A stretch of DNA of 64,000 nucleotides from Solirubrobacter sp963848475 (lineage in GTDB: Bacteria; Actinomycetota; Thermoleophilia; Solirubrobacterales; Solirubrobacteraceae): the NCBI GenBank assembly GCA_963848475.1, contig CAWKDW010000014.1, positions 620,001 to 684,000 on the forward strand. Reading direction: 5' to 3'. Below, in pieces: positions 37,103 to 47,194 of this stretch (its first letter is position 1; each line of letters opens with the position of its first letter). Under the pieces are notes generated by a model. The model was given only the letters and a program-made list of their open reading frames with translations, was not told the origin of the DNA and searched no databases. The translations under genes and the position numbers were made by a program.

Positions 37103-37411
37103 ATGTCCCTTCTCGACGAAGTGATGCTTCTCGTCTCGATCGCATCACGTTCACGAATGGGCCTGCCCGCGCTCGTGAACGCGCTGGCGACGGTCGCCGT
37201 TCTGGCCACCGACGGGGCGATCGTGGGACGCCCATCCGCGCGGCCGCGGCGTTTGAAGGGGGCGCTCGTGGGCCAGGGCATCCGCGTGGGCGCCGGCATC
37301 ATCCTCAACGCGCTCAATTCCGCGCTCAAGCGAGCACGACAGCAGGCACTGGTGCAGATCCTGAACGCGCTCGACAACGCGGTGGGCCCCGGAGTGGTGG
37401 CAAGACATTGA
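37103..37411 (+). CDS. Short hydrophobic open frame, uncharacterised
   Basis: 102 codons from ATG 37103 directly after the broken transposase, Ala/Leu/Val-rich (LPALVNALATVAVLATDGAI; LNALNSALKRARQQALVQIL). No Shine-Dalgarno, no recognised family and possibly low-complexity chance coding on either strand. From here to 37818 nothing else is supported. Confidence 0.25.
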   Translation: MSLLDEVMLLVSIASRSRMGLPALVNALATVAVLATDGAIVGRPSARPRRLKGALVGQGIRVGAGIILNALNSALKRARQQALVQILNALDNAVGPGVVARH

Positions 37412-37818
37412 TACGCGACTCGGTCCCAAGAGCACCGCAGCCTGCGGTGTTGGCTCGCCTGGCCCCCGCGAGCCCCGGACGCGCGGCGCCGACCGCGGCG
37501 GGTGGCCCGGGGTGGCCGGACGGCCCCCGGCCAGGCTCCAGTCGAGCGCGCGGTCCTTGCCGCACGCCGACTATCGCGGACCGACGCGCGGGCGCGGGTG
37601 CACCCATCCGTCGCTGGTCACGGGGTGACGAGGCATGTCCGGTGCCGGCTCTGTGCGGCGCGGCTCCGCCACGGCCAAGCGGCCCTCGTGGTCGCCGGAT
37701 CGCGACGAATCGGCGTGGCGGTCGCGGTCCGGGCGTCGATCGCATCACCGACGCGGACACGCGCACTCCATCGGGAGTAGCGTGGGCGTTTCGTCACCAA
37801 CGCTGGGAGGAGCTGGTC

Positions 37819-39432
37819 GTGAGCGAGACGGACACTCTCGGATTCCGCAGGTCGATCTACGAGTTGATGGACGACCGCGAGCACGGGAAGCCCGAGGCGC
37901 TTGACGCGGTGATGACGGCGTGGAAGGGCATCCAGGACCTCGGTCCGGACGACCCGAACTCGTTCTTCGTCATCGGCGGCTACCACGGCGAGCCGTTCCG
38001 GGGCGCCGGCACCACCGACGGGCAGACCTGGTGGGGCGGCTACTGCGAGCACGGGACCGTGCTCTTTCCCACCTGGCACCGCGCGTACCTGCACCGGCTC
38101 GAGCGGGCGATGCAAAGCGTTCCGGGCTGCGCGAGCGTGATGCAGCCCTTCTGGGACGAATGCGATCCGCGGGCGCGCACGGAGGGCCTGCCGAGCGTGT
38201 TCACGGACCCCACCTACACGTTCGCGAACGGGACGACGATCGCGAACCCGCTGAAGTCCTACACGCTGCCCGTCGCGATCGAGGACCAGGTCACCAACGA
38301 GGTGCCGGGCGACAGCAAGGTCTACACCAAGCCCGCGGGCTACTCGACGGTCCGCTACCCGCTCTCCGGGCTCGTGGGCAACCCGAATGACACCGCCGCG
38401 ACCGAGGCGCACAACGCCAAATACCCCGACGACGCCCAGAACACCGCCTCCCTCAACGGCATCGTGATCGACTGGCTGACGGCACAGCCCTTCACCCCCA
38501 GCCCCACCTCCCCGTGGAACCCGCAGGGCCTGGACTACGACAAGTTCCTGCTCTCGCTGCTGACCCCCACCTACACGCTGTTCTCGAACACGACATCGCA
38601 GAACGCGTGGAACGCCGCGCACGCGGACGGACCGTTGGTCTTCGCGCTCGAGAACCCGCACAACAACCTGCATGTGGCGCTCGGCGGGATCGACGTCCCC
38701 AACTACTCGCGCTCGCCTCTGGCGGGTTCCAACGGCGACATGGGCGAGAACGACACCGCCGCCCTGGACCCGATCTTCTACTTCCACCACTGCTTCATCG
38801 ACTACGTCTTCTGGACCTGGCAGCGCCGCCACGGCGCGACGCAGTGGTTCGACATCGACCCGGGCGACCCGGGTGCGATCGCCACCCCGCCCAACGCCCA
38901 GACGCCGGCCGGACGCGGCCAGAACGAACAGCTGAGCATGGACTCGCCGCTGAACCCGTTCCAGACCGGCGACGGGCCGGCGACGCGCGCGATCACCTCG
39001 CGCGACGTCGTCGACATCGCCAACCTCGGCTACCGCTTCGGGCCCGGATCGCTCGACCCGTTCGCCGACGCTCCGATCCCACCGCCGGCGCCGGGTCCGA
39101 TCGTCCAGGTCCGCGGCGTCAACCGCGGCCGGATCGCCGGCTCGTTCGTGATCGCCGCGCACGCCGAGATCGACGGCGAGAAGCACCTGATCGGCTACGA
39201 GGCGGTGCTCAGCCGCTGGCACGTGGCCGGGTGCGCCAACTGCCAACTGCACCTCGAATCCAAGGCCGCCTTCACGGTCCCTTCGCACCTGCACGAACTG
39301 GCGAGATCGCGACCCGAGGCGATCACCGTGTCCGTCCACACCCGCCGCGGGTTGCACGGTGGCGCGCCGATCCCGGTCGGCGCGCACGTGACCGGCACGC
39401 ACGCCCCGTTCAAGGTGGAGCTCAGCGGCTAG
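37819..39432 (+). CDS. Tyrosinase-family copper oxidase
   Basis: 537 aa from GTG 37819, with GGGAGGAG about ten bases upstream. CuA ligands are His56 (GGYHGEPF), His78 (YCEHGTVLFP) and His87 (TWHRAYLHRLE). CuB ligands are in ENPHNNLHVALGG and DPIFYFHHCFIDYVFW. Both type-3 copper sites are complete, so it should hydroxylate phenols and oxidise catechols to quinones. A beta-rich C-terminal domain of about 130 residues (VQVRGVNRGRIAGSFVIAAH... CANCQLHLESKAAF) resembles the lid/shielding domain of large tyrosinases. No signal peptide and no caddie protein nearby. Monocistronic, between IS debris and a terminator. Confidence 0.92.
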   Translation: MSETDTLGFRRSIYELMDDREHGKPEALDAVMTAWKGIQDLGPDDPNSFFVIGGYHGEPFRGAGTTDGQTWWGGYCEHGTVLFPTWHRAYLHRLERAMQSVPGCASVMQPFWDECDPRARTEGLPSVFTDPTYTFANGTTIANPLKSYTLPVAIEDQVTNEVPGDSKVYTKPAGYSTVRYPLSGLVGNPNDTAATEAHNAKYPDDAQNTASLNGIVIDWLTAQPFTPSPTSPWNPQGLDYDKFLLSLLTPTYTLFSNTTSQNAWNAAHADGPLVFALENPHNNLHVALGGIDVPNYSRSPLAGSNGDMGENDTAALDPIFYFHHCFIDYVFWTWQRRHGATQWFDIDPGDPGAIATPPNAQTPAGRGQNEQLSMDSPLNPFQTGDGPATRAITSRDVVDIANLGYRFGPGSLDPFADAPIPPPAPGPIVQVRGVNRGRIAGSFVIAAHAEIDGEKHLIGYEAVLSRWHVAGCANCQLHLESKAAFTVPSHLHELARSRPEAITVSVHTRRGLHGGAPIPVGAHVTGTHAPFKVELSG

Positions 39433-39463
39433 CGTCCAGCGTCCGAAATTCGTTGGCCCCTAC

Positions 39464-39483
39464 CAGGCGCCTCGCCGCGCCTG
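39464..39483 (+). terminator. Hairpin after the tyrosinase
   Basis: CAGGCGC-CTCGCC-GCGCCTG, 7-bp stem, 31 bases after the stop. The stretch from here to 39869 contains no supported gene. Confidence 0.5.
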
Positions 39484-39869
39484 ACGCCTCCGGCGATCCC
39501 GCAGAGTGCCCCAGCACGAGCCGGATGACCGGAAAACGTCAGATCACGACCATGCATCCCGCTGACGGCCGGCAGGACAGCTTGCCGAACGGTGGGCCCG
39601 GGCGGAATCCGATGCGCCGAGCCAGCGGCGCGGCGCAGCGCGGACGCCTCGCGCATGGCCGCCGTCGAACCGCGCTCGAAACGGCACTCCTGCGCCGCAT
39701 TCGGCCCCGCATCTCCTGATTGCGCCGAGGCCGGCAGCGCCAGCGCGCCAAGCTCACCGCCGTAAATCGCGCATTGCGCATTGAGCGTCTCCTCTCACTA
39801 GCAAAGTTCCTAGTGCAGGGATCAACGCGCCAAACCGCGCAAGGTTGGAGCGACTCGCCGGTCCGACCG

Positions 39870-39900
39870 GGTTCCCCCACGCCGGAGGCGCAGGGGAACC
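39870..39900 (-). terminator. Two-tier hairpin after the M28 peptidase
   Basis: Outer stem GGTTCCCC/GGGGAACC and inner stem CGCC-GGA-GGCG, 26 bases past the minus-strand stop at 39926. Confidence 0.65.
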
Positions 39901-39925
39901 GTGGGTCATGGTCGGCGCTGGTCGC

Positions 39926-41509
39926 TTATCGCTTCAACGTGTTCTTGTAGAGGCCGTTGCTCTTGCCGGGCTTGCCGGCCACGGCGTTCACCTTCGAGGT
40001 GTCGTAGGCGAACGTCAGAATGGATGTGGCGATCGCGTCGGAGTTGACGTCCAAAGCGTGGACGTTGATGTTGCCGACGAGTCGGTAGTCCTGGCGAAGC
40101 GCGTTGTAGATGAGCGGGTTCTGTCCTGCGCCGGTGAGGTTGTCGCAGAACGCGTGATAACACGGGTCGAACGCCGCTCCGGCGACGCCGCCGTACAGTG
40201 TGACCTCGGCCGGTGTCTTGGGCACCTCCGCGCCGGTGAACAGACCGCCGGCGGGAATCCCGATCGCGATGAACGGCCCGTAGTCCGAGCGTCCGGAGAA
40301 CTCGCTGTCCTGGAAGGGCTCGCCGCTGGCGGTGTAGAACTGCTCGAAGACGTCCTCGATCTGGGCCGAGCCTGCCGGAATGAATCCAGCGGGCGCGGTG
40401 CCGCCGGAATTGTCGCCGTCGTAGACGCCGAACATGTAGTTGGGCGACGCCACCATGTCGAAGTTGAGATAGAGCGCGATGTCGTCGGCCTCTTGCTCGG
40501 TCAAGTCGGCGACGTAGTGCTCAGAACCGAGCAGGCCCGATTCCTCCGCGCCCCACCAGGCGAAGCGGACGGTGTTGGTCGGCTTCACCTTCGCCATCTG
40601 GATCGCCGTCTCGAGCAGTGAAGCGCTGCCCGATCCGTTGTCGTTGATGCCGGGACCTTCCTGGACGCTGTCGAGGTGCGCGCCCGCCATCACGACGTTG
40701 GCGTCGTTGCCACTAGCGGTCTCGGCGATCACGTTCCAGGTCCGGCGCTGGTCGGCGACATAGTCCACGGTGACCGTGACCGTCGCTCCCGGCGTCGTGC
40801 TGAGATCGAGTCCGGCCGCAAATGTGGCGAACACCGCTGGAATGTCCAGGCCGGTCGCGTCGCCGATCATGCCGACGAGCCCGGTGCGGCCGGGCTGCCC
40901 CTCGTTCATGACCACGACGGCGGCGGCACCCGCTGCCTGCGCGTTGAGGACTTTCACGGCGAAGCCGCAGGTGCCACGCTGCACGAGAGCCACTCCGCCG
41001 GCGGGGAAGCCCGCGAAGTCGGCGGCCTCGCAGCCGCTGCTGCTGGAGTTCGCCGGTCCGGCCGGGTCGATCACGAGGTCCACCGGGACCAGCACGCCGG
41101 TGGCGGTCCCTTGCGGACTGCCGGAGTCGAAGTTGTTGCGCAGGAAATCGGTTCCGTCGACGAACGTCCGCGGGTTCGGAGACACCCGGATCAACTGCGA
41201 GTTCTCTTCGAAGTAGTCGAAGAGAAATTCCTGCACCTCGGGGTCGTAGCCGCTGTGCCGGAGCTTCTCGACGACGTAGGCGACCGACGCCGCGTAGCCG
41301 GGGAGCCCCGCCGCGCGATTGCCGCCATTGTCATCGGCGATCTTCTGAAGCGCCGCGAGGTGCTCGAGGACTCCCTCAGCCGTAACCGCCTTCGTGAGCT
41401 TCTTCACGGTGTTGTTGTTCGGCGATGCGGACACCGAGGCTGCAGTGCTGGCCCCGATCAGCGCGACCGCGGCAATCGACGCCGCGAACGCTCGGACTCG
41501 CAGAGACAT
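39926..41509 (-). CDS. Secreted M28-family zinc aminopeptidase with PA domain
   Basis: 527 aa from ATG 41509, with GGGAG eight bases upstream. A signal peptide (SLRVRAFAASIAAVALIGAS) is followed by a protease-associated insert (FPAGGVALVQRGTCGFAVKV... PAVFATFAAG). Zinc ligands are all visible: His in AGAHLDSV, Asp in GPGINDNGSGSA, Glu-Glu in WWGAEESGLLGS, Asp in LNFDMVASP and His in CYHAFCDN. It resembles secreted Streptomyces-type leucine aminopeptidases and should trim peptides extracellularly. Single gene with its own terminator. Confidence 0.93.
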   Translation of the reverse strand: MSLRVRAFAASIAAVALIGASTAASVSASPNNNTVKKLTKAVTAEGVLEHLAALQKIADDNGGNRAAGLPGYAASVAYVVEKLRHSGYDPEVQEFLFDYFEENSQLIRVSPNPRTFVDGTDFLRNNFDSGSPQGTATGVLVPVDLVIDPAGPANSSSSGCEAADFAGFPAGGVALVQRGTCGFAVKVLNAQAAGAAAVVVMNEGQPGRTGLVGMIGDATGLDIPAVFATFAAGLDLSTTPGATVTVTVDYVADQRRTWNVIAETASGNDANVVMAGAHLDSVQEGPGINDNGSGSASLLETAIQMAKVKPTNTVRFAWWGAEESGLLGSEHYVADLTEQEADDIALYLNFDMVASPNYMFGVYDGDNSGGTAPAGFIPAGSAQIEDVFEQFYTASGEPFQDSEFSGRSDYGPFIAIGIPAGGLFTGAEVPKTPAEVTLYGGVAGAAFDPCYHAFCDNLTGAGQNPLIYNALRQDYRLVGNINVHALDVNSDAIATSILTFAYDTSKVNAVAGKPGKSNGLYKNTLKR

Positions 41510-41594
41510 CAGTCGAACTCCCTTTCCTCGGACCCGATCCGCGTAGTGGCCGGTACGCGCCGACACTACCGCGTGAGCATGGAATGAGAGCCGA

Positions 41595-42403
41595 TTGGCC
41601 AAAGACACACCACGCTCGGACCACATCCGGGCCCTTCGCCGACGGATGGACGTGGGAAGGAACTGGCCGGTGTGGCTGGAGAAGTATCTTCACCGGCCCC
41701 GCCTCGCTCCGGTTAGGGCCAGCCTCAGATGCGGCAGGCCGCGGCCAGCGCTCGAAGGGCGCGTGCCGCTCGAGGCAGCCCCAAACGCCGACCGGCTCGA
41801 CGGCGGCGCCGGCGACGACACGTTCCGCGGCGGGCCTGGGTTCGACACCCTGACCGGCGGCGCCGGCGACGACATCGACGAGGTCGTCGACGACGGCGGC
41901 AACATCGATACCGGCGCCGGTCGCGATAGCGTCGCGGTCGGCCGCATCGCGCCAGGCGGCGACGACCTTGCCCTGGAGCCGGACGCGGCCGGACGGGTGA
42001 TCGTCCGTGACACGGACGCGCCCGGCGCGCCGCCGCTCGCGATCTCCGGAAGCGAGGCGCTGATCGTCCGCGGTAAGAGCGGGGCTCCGAACCGCATCAA
42101 CGCCATCGCGCTGACGAATCCGGGCCTCGGCCTCACGCTGGTGGGCGGCAGGGAGCGCGACGTGCTGATCGGCAGCTACGCGACCGACGCGATCTTTGGG
42201 GATGGCGGCGACGACGAGCTTCGTCGCGGCCCCGCCGCCGACCTGCTCGACGGCGGTGCCGGCAGTGACGTGCTCGGCTCGCGCGACGGCACAGCCGACC
42301 CCGTTCGCTGCGGCACCGACGGCAACGCGGCGACCACGACCTGGCCAGTGCCGATCACATCGACACCGTCGACGCCGACTGCGAGCAGGTGCTTCTCCCC
42401 TGA
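41595..42403 (+). pseudogene. RTX/hemolysin-type calcium-binding repeat protein, remnant
   Basis: Nonapeptide repeats GGxGxDxxx are clear: LDGGAGDDTFRGGPGFDTLT, GGAGDDIDEV, IFGDGGDDELRRGPAADLLD and GGAGSDVLG. After DPVRCGTDGNA near 42330 the familiar C-terminal end (DHIDTVDADCEQVLLP) is in another frame and stops at TGA 42401-42403. A strong terminator follows 8 bases later, which supports that stop. The N-terminal part has no signal peptide or repeats and is probably lost. Intact relatives are secreted calcium-binding proteins. Confidence 0.7.
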
Positions 42404-42411
42404 GCCAGCGC

Positions 42412-42437
42412 CGGTGGGCGGCGACCGCCGCCCACCG
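42412..42437 (+). terminator. Perfect 11-bp hairpin after the RTX gene
   Basis: CGGTGGGCGGC-GACC-GCCGCCCACCG, 8 bases after the TGA at 42401-42403. Confidence 0.7.
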
Positions 42438-42592
42438 ATCGCGCGTGGCCGGATTGTCACGAGGTTCGATACGGCGGTGCCCGTGCCGCGTGACTCCCGG
42501 CCAAGACCTTCGGCACTCCCACGGTCGGGTCGCTGCTCGTGATCGCTCCGGCGCATCGATCGCCCGCGCCGCCGAGCGCGAGGGGTTCGGCT

Positions 42593-43378
42593 TCAGTCGG
42601 GCGTGAGACGGTCGCCGACGCGGATCGTGCCGCCGCCGATCACGTCGGCACGCAGGCCGCCCCGGTGTACGAGTGGTTGGAGAACGCCGCCCCCGTTGAG
42701 GCGATCAAGGTGGGCACACGGTTGGCACAGCCGGCGGCCGCGGCAGCGCGCTTCGCCGAGCGTGAACTCGCGGCCGACGAGGGCGTTGAGGTCCGTTCCT
42801 CGCACGACGACGTTGCGGCGGTGGTCGACTGCGCGGTCGAACGAGTCCAGGACGGCGGCGTCGACGAGCGTCAGCGCGCTCCCCGGCCGGCCGGAGGCGA
42901 ACGTCCCGTTCCCATCCGCGTAGCGATCACCCTCGAGCCCCTGCCCCGCGATGGCGAGCCCCTCCGCAACGATCTGCACCGGCGCCTGGGCGGCCGAAGC
43001 GAGGACCAGCGCCTCCACGACGCCGACGCCAGCGTCACGCGCGCGGACCGGCGGCCACACCGAGAGGTCCAGCGGCGCGACGACGAAGCCGTCGAGGATC
43101 TCGCCGGCCGTCACGGCGGGATCCCAGAGGACTCCGGACGGCACGCCGAACATCACCACCGCGCGTGGGCCGCTGCCGTCGCTCGCTGGGCGGCGAGCGA
43201 TCCACGGTCCCGCCCAACTGAACGTCGTCGGGGCCTGAATCGGGACGAGCCCGAGCCCCCGTTCGGCAAGCCATGCCCGCTGTTGCTCTGGATCGAGCGG
43301 GACGTCGTTGGCCGCGGCGCCGGCGACGTGCGCGATGCACGCCGCGAGCGTCGAGCGCTCCGTGTGACGCGGGCTCAT
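42593..43378 (-). CDS. MOSC-domain protein
   Basis: 261 aa from ATG 43378. The first 115 residues form an unassigned domain (RGLGLVPIQAPTTFSWAGPW). The second half is a MOSC domain: GLEGDRYADGNGTF, ALTLVDAAVLDSF, RRNVVVRGTDLNALVGREF and the cysteine loop RRLCQPCAHLDRL. MOSC proteins bind or transfer molybdenum-cofactor sulfur, or act in thiol-linked reduction of substrates such as 6-N-hydroxylaminopurine. No molybdenum enzyme is encoded nearby. No clear Shine-Dalgarno, so the start is uncertain. Confidence 0.82.
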   Translation of the reverse strand: MSPRHTERSTLAACIAHVAGAAANDVPLDPEQQRAWLAERGLGLVPIQAPTTFSWAGPWIARRPASDGSGPRAVVMFGVPSGVLWDPAVTAGEILDGFVVAPLDLSVWPPVRARDAGVGVVEALVLASAAQAPVQIVAEGLAIAGQGLEGDRYADGNGTFASGRPGSALTLVDAAVLDSFDRAVDHRRNVVVRGTDLNALVGREFTLGEARCRGRRLCQPCAHLDRLNGGGVLQPLVHRGGLRADVIGGGTIRVGDRLTPD

Positions 43379-43703
43379 GGTGTGAAAGGGCTTGCCGCAG
43401 GACAGGCGATCGTCTGGATACTCGCATCCCACGCTGAACGCAGGCGGCGGCGTCGACCTGTTCGGCCCGGCCAAGGACGTCGACGGACCCGACGGCGCCG
43501 ATCCCGTCACGAAACTCCGAACCGCGTTCCATCCGAAGCAGGCACCACCGACGAGCGCGCACCAACCGCTCCTATCGCCTGATTCCGAGAGCGGCAGACG
43601 ACGCAGCGACAATTACGAAATTCGACGAACTCGACAACTTCGCGGCGTAGGTCGCTCCTCGCTCGTCGCTGCCTGCAGGCGAAAGCGCAAGTGCGACCGC
43701 GGC

Positions 43704-43720
43704 GCGCCCGACCCGGGCGC
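43704..43720 (-). terminator. Hairpin after the sulfatase
   Basis: GCGCCCG-ACC-CGGGCGC, 7-bp stem, 28 bases beyond the minus-strand stop at 43748. No gene is supported in 43379-43703. Confidence 0.55.
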
Positions 43721-43747
43721 CTGACGGAGCTCGGGTCCTCTTGGGGG

Positions 43748-46048
43748 CTAGGACGTGTAGCGCACGTTGACGTTGTCGATCGTGCCGTTGAACGGAAACG
43801 GGGCGCGGTCGTAGTAGTCCAGCGAAACGGGTCCGCCGTGGCAGACGCCGATGTCGAGGCAGTCGTTGGCGGTGAACAGCAGCGGTGCGCTGATCGGCAC
43901 GGTGCCGGAGGCGAGCTCGTTGCCGTCGACGGCCAGCGTCACGTTCAACGGGCCGCCGGGCCTGGCCTCCGCGTATTCGGTCGAGATCGTGATCTTGGCC
44001 GGGCCGGCGGAAAGCCGCTGTTCGGAGCGGACCTTCGTCCGTTGGATGATGAACAGGTTGTGCTCGTAGCAGAGGTAGCCGTCGTCGAGGTAACACGTGA
44101 GGCCGCCGCTGGAGCTGCCGAGCGCGTAGAGCACGCCGCTTGCGTTCTCGGGCAGCTCGGCGTCGATCGTGACGAGGTTGCCGCGGTTGCCGAGCCCCGG
44201 GGCGCAGAACTCGGGCATCCGAATGATGTCTGGGCCGAAGTTCCATTCGCGGTAGGGCGTCGAGATCCGCAGCTCGGGGTGATAGACGAGCACCCATAGC
44301 CCGCCGCCGACCGGGTAGACGCTGTTGCGCGCCGCCTCGATCGCGAACGTCTCCTTCATCTGCTCGACCTTCTCAGGCAGCTCCGCCGCGAGGTCGTTGG
44401 CCTGAGTCCAGTCCTCGTCGAGGTTGTACAAGCGCCACGTGTCGTGATCGGGCGTCCACTCCGCGATCCCGGGCGGCATCCCGGAGACCCATGGCAACCG
44501 CGGTCCGGTCGCCGAGGCCATCCAACCGTCGTGGTAGATCGCGCGGCTGCCCATGATCTCGAAGTACTGCGTGATCAACCGGCCCGGCGCGTCCGCATCT
44601 TTGAGTGCGTACGCGAAACTCGTGCCGTCGATCGGGTCCTGCTGGACGCCGTTGACCACCCGCGGCGGCGTGATCCCGACCAGCTCGTAGATCGTGGGGA
44701 CGACGTCGTTGCAGTGATGGAACTGCGTGCGCGGAGCGGCGTCCGGGGCGATCTTCGCCGGCCAGCGGATCGCGAGCGGATTGCGGGTGCCGCCGAGGTC
44801 GGAGGCGAGCAGCTTCATGCCCGAGTACGGCGTGCTGCCGGCCCATGCCCACGCCGCGTGGTACTGGTTGTCGACCTTCGGCGTGCCGAGCACGTCGAGC
44901 CCGCCCAGCTCCTCCAGCGTGCTGATGTGCTGCTCGACGGTGCTCGGGATGCCGTTCTGTGAGAGCAGCTCGCTGATCGTCCCGGCCTGCCCTTCACCCG
45001 AGGAGCCGTTGTCGCCCCAGATGTAGAAGATCAGCGTGTTCTCGGCGAGGCCCAGGCGGTCGAGTTCGTCGATCACGCGACCGGCCTGGACGTCGGCGTG
45101 CTCGGCGTATCCGGCGGCGACTTCCATCAGCCGGCGCTGGAATGGACGCTCCTCCTCCGGGATGTCTTCCCAGGCCGGCAACTGCGGGTCGCGCGGGGTG
45201 AGTTGCGCGTCGGCCGGGATCCAGCCCTTCTCCTTCGCCCTCGTGAAGACCCGTTCGCGGTAGGCGTCCCAGCCGTCGTCGAACTTGCCCGCGTACTTGT
45301 CGGCCCACTCCTTGAAGATGTGATGCGGCGCGTGCAGGCAACCGGTCGCCCAGTACATGAAGAACGGCTTGTCGGGCTCAAACGCCTGGTGACGGTGCAA
45401 CCACGAGATCGCGTCGTCGGCCAGGTCTTCGCTGAGGTGATAGCCCTCCTCCGGCGTCCGCGGCGGCAACACGCTCGTCGTATTGCGCACGAGGTTCGGC
45501 TCGTACTGCGACGCCTCGCCCGCGAGGAAGCCGTAGAAGTACTCGAACCCGATCTCGCTCGGCCAGTTGTGAAACGGTCCCGCGGCCGTGGTCTCGACCG
45601 CCGGCGTGTTGTGCCACTTGCCGAACGCCGCCGTCGAGTACCCGTAGTGCTTGAGCACCTCGGCACCGAGCGCGCTGCTCTTGGGGATCTCACCCGCGTA
45701 GCCGTCCCAGTCGTTGGCCAGCTCGGCGATCTGCCCGTTGCCGATTCGGTGATGGTTACGCCCGGTCAGCAGGGAAGCGCGGGTCGGCGAGCACATCGCC
45801 GTCGTGTGGAAGCGATTGAAGCCGACGCCCTCGCCGTGAACACGGCTGAGCGTGTCCGTGCGCACCTCGCCGCCGAACGTGTCCGGCAACCCCGGGCCCG
45901 CGTCATCGATCAGCACGATCAGGATGTTCGGCGCGTCCTCCGGCAGCCGCCGCGGCTGGGCCCGGTTCTCATAGCTCGACTCCTGCATCGTCCGCCCGGC
46001 CCGGCTCGCCGACGGCGTCGGCGGAAACGGCAGGCTGTCCTGGCTCAT
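43748..46048 (-). CDS. Type I arylsulfatase
   Basis: 766 aa from ATG 46048 (ATG 45988 is an alternative). Metal-binding PNILIVLIDDAG (Asp48-Asp49) and the formylglycine signature CSPTRASLLTGR (Cys86) are intact, followed by FGKWHN, TGCLHAPHH and IWGDNGSSGEG, the full sulfatase set. The 150-residue C-terminal part is a beta-sandwich (ITISTEYAEARPGGPLNVTL... YDRAPFPFNGTIDNVNV). It hydrolyses sulfate esters after Cys86 is converted to formylglycine by a generating enzyme not found in this window. No signal peptide is seen, so it is cytoplasmic or exported by another route. Confidence 0.94.
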   Translation of the reverse strand: MSQDSLPFPPTPSASRAGRTMQESSYENRAQPRRLPEDAPNILIVLIDDAGPGLPDTFGGEVRTDTLSRVHGEGVGFNRFHTTAMCSPTRASLLTGRNHHRIGNGQIAELANDWDGYAGEIPKSSALGAEVLKHYGYSTAAFGKWHNTPAVETTAAGPFHNWPSEIGFEYFYGFLAGEASQYEPNLVRNTTSVLPPRTPEEGYHLSEDLADDAISWLHRHQAFEPDKPFFMYWATGCLHAPHHIFKEWADKYAGKFDDGWDAYRERVFTRAKEKGWIPADAQLTPRDPQLPAWEDIPEEERPFQRRLMEVAAGYAEHADVQAGRVIDELDRLGLAENTLIFYIWGDNGSSGEGQAGTISELLSQNGIPSTVEQHISTLEELGGLDVLGTPKVDNQYHAAWAWAGSTPYSGMKLLASDLGGTRNPLAIRWPAKIAPDAAPRTQFHHCNDVVPTIYELVGITPPRVVNGVQQDPIDGTSFAYALKDADAPGRLITQYFEIMGSRAIYHDGWMASATGPRLPWVSGMPPGIAEWTPDHDTWRLYNLDEDWTQANDLAAELPEKVEQMKETFAIEAARNSVYPVGGGLWVLVYHPELRISTPYREWNFGPDIIRMPEFCAPGLGNRGNLVTIDAELPENASGVLYALGSSSGGLTCYLDDGYLCYEHNLFIIQRTKVRSEQRLSAGPAKITISTEYAEARPGGPLNVTLAVDGNELASGTVPISAPLLFTANDCLDIGVCHGGPVSLDYYDRAPFPFNGTIDNVNVRYTS

Positions 46049-46431
46049 GGGCGCGTCTCATCTCTGCTCCGTGGGGCGGTCCGCCCCCCACACTAATCGG
46101 CGACCGACGTGCGACATCACCCCGCCGGGATGCGACTCCCTCGTTGAGCGAGTCAGCAGTCCGGGTCGCGTGAGGTCGCCGCTGCCTGGGACGCGACCGA
46201 GCAGTATCGGCATCGTGCCGGCGCGGCGCTGCTCCTTTGAGGCAGAAGCGAAAGTAGTGCTCGTCGACGGAATGGTTCAACAGGAGTTCGTCGAGCGAGA
46301 GTCCGGTCCGCTGCGATCGCGTCGGTTTCTCCGGCGCGCGTCCCGGCGTCGCTGCAGAGCCCTCGCGCAGACCTTGTCTGAGCGGCCCGAGTAGCGCGCC
46401 TAATTCGTGAGGGATGGGGTAAGTCTTGCCC

Positions 46432-46626
46432 GTGAGACTCAAATCGAGTTTGCAGAGCAACCTGCTCGCAGGCGTCATCGCGTTCGTCATCTACCTCGTG
46501 ATTGCGCTGGTGACGGGCGCCTCGTTCGGTAGCGCGCTGATCGGCGCCGCGATCGTGGGCGTCGGCACCTTCGTCGTGTCGTTCCTGATCACGCGGCTGC
46601 TGGTAGAGAGACGCTCGACGCGCTGA
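46432..46626 (+). CDS. Small two-TM membrane protein
   Basis: 64 aa from GTG 46432 (a TTG at 46426 is possible). A short basic N-terminus (RLKSSLQSN) precedes two hydrophobic helices (LLAGVIAFVIYLVIALVTG and LIGAAIVGVGTFVVSFLIT) and a basic tail (RLLVERRSTR). No family recognised. It is monocistronic between the sulfatase and gene-free DNA. Confidence 0.55.
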   Translation: MRLKSSLQSNLLAGVIAFVIYLVIALVTGASFGSALIGAAIVGVGTFVVSFLITRLLVERRSTR

Positions 46627-47190
46627 CACGCGCCTGCTCTCCGCGGCGGCTCGTAGTCGTGCCCAGCGCGAGTGGGCGATGAACGCGGCGATGGCGAGCA
46701 GGACCGTCCCAAGCAACGCCCGTCGCCCAGCCGGCCGTCCGGCCGGGCGGAGCGGCGGGTCGTCCGCGGCGTTTCCAGGCGCTCAGCCGCCGCCGCGGTC
46801 GTCGGCGGCGAAGGCGCCTCGACGTCTTCGACTGCTCCGGCATCGGACTCGCCTTCGGCCTGGCGCTCGCGCGCCGCTGGTAGACGCACTCGTCCATCGG
46901 CGGGTCGCGAGGCTTCTCGCGCTCGCCGGTGAACTCCCGTCGTGACTCCCTTGACCGGACCCCGGTTGTTGGTCCACGGCGTGTGAGAGCCAGTGGATGT
47001 TGTTCGTACGTTGCGTCGCGCGGCTCGGGTCGAAGCGGCATTGCGAGTAGCCTCCGTCCATGCGCGTTCGGAGTGAGCCGTTTGACCTCGCACACGAGGT
47101 CGCTGAGGCGTCGGGTGTCCGCTCCTCCGTGGCGGGCGAATGAGCCGCCAAAGAGCCGCGGAGATCGTTGGCGAAGCCGCGGAGCTGGCG
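46627..47190. other. Gene-free stretch before the integrase relic
   Basis: No supported gene on either strand; probably the eroded N-terminal part of the recombinase and flanking debris. Confidence 0.4.
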
Positions 47191-47194
47191 TCGA

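Noticed and set aside
37408..37818. N-terminal extension of the tyrosinase
   Set aside because: No signal peptide or family similarity; GTG 37819 has GGGAGGAG upstream and fits the family N-terminus.
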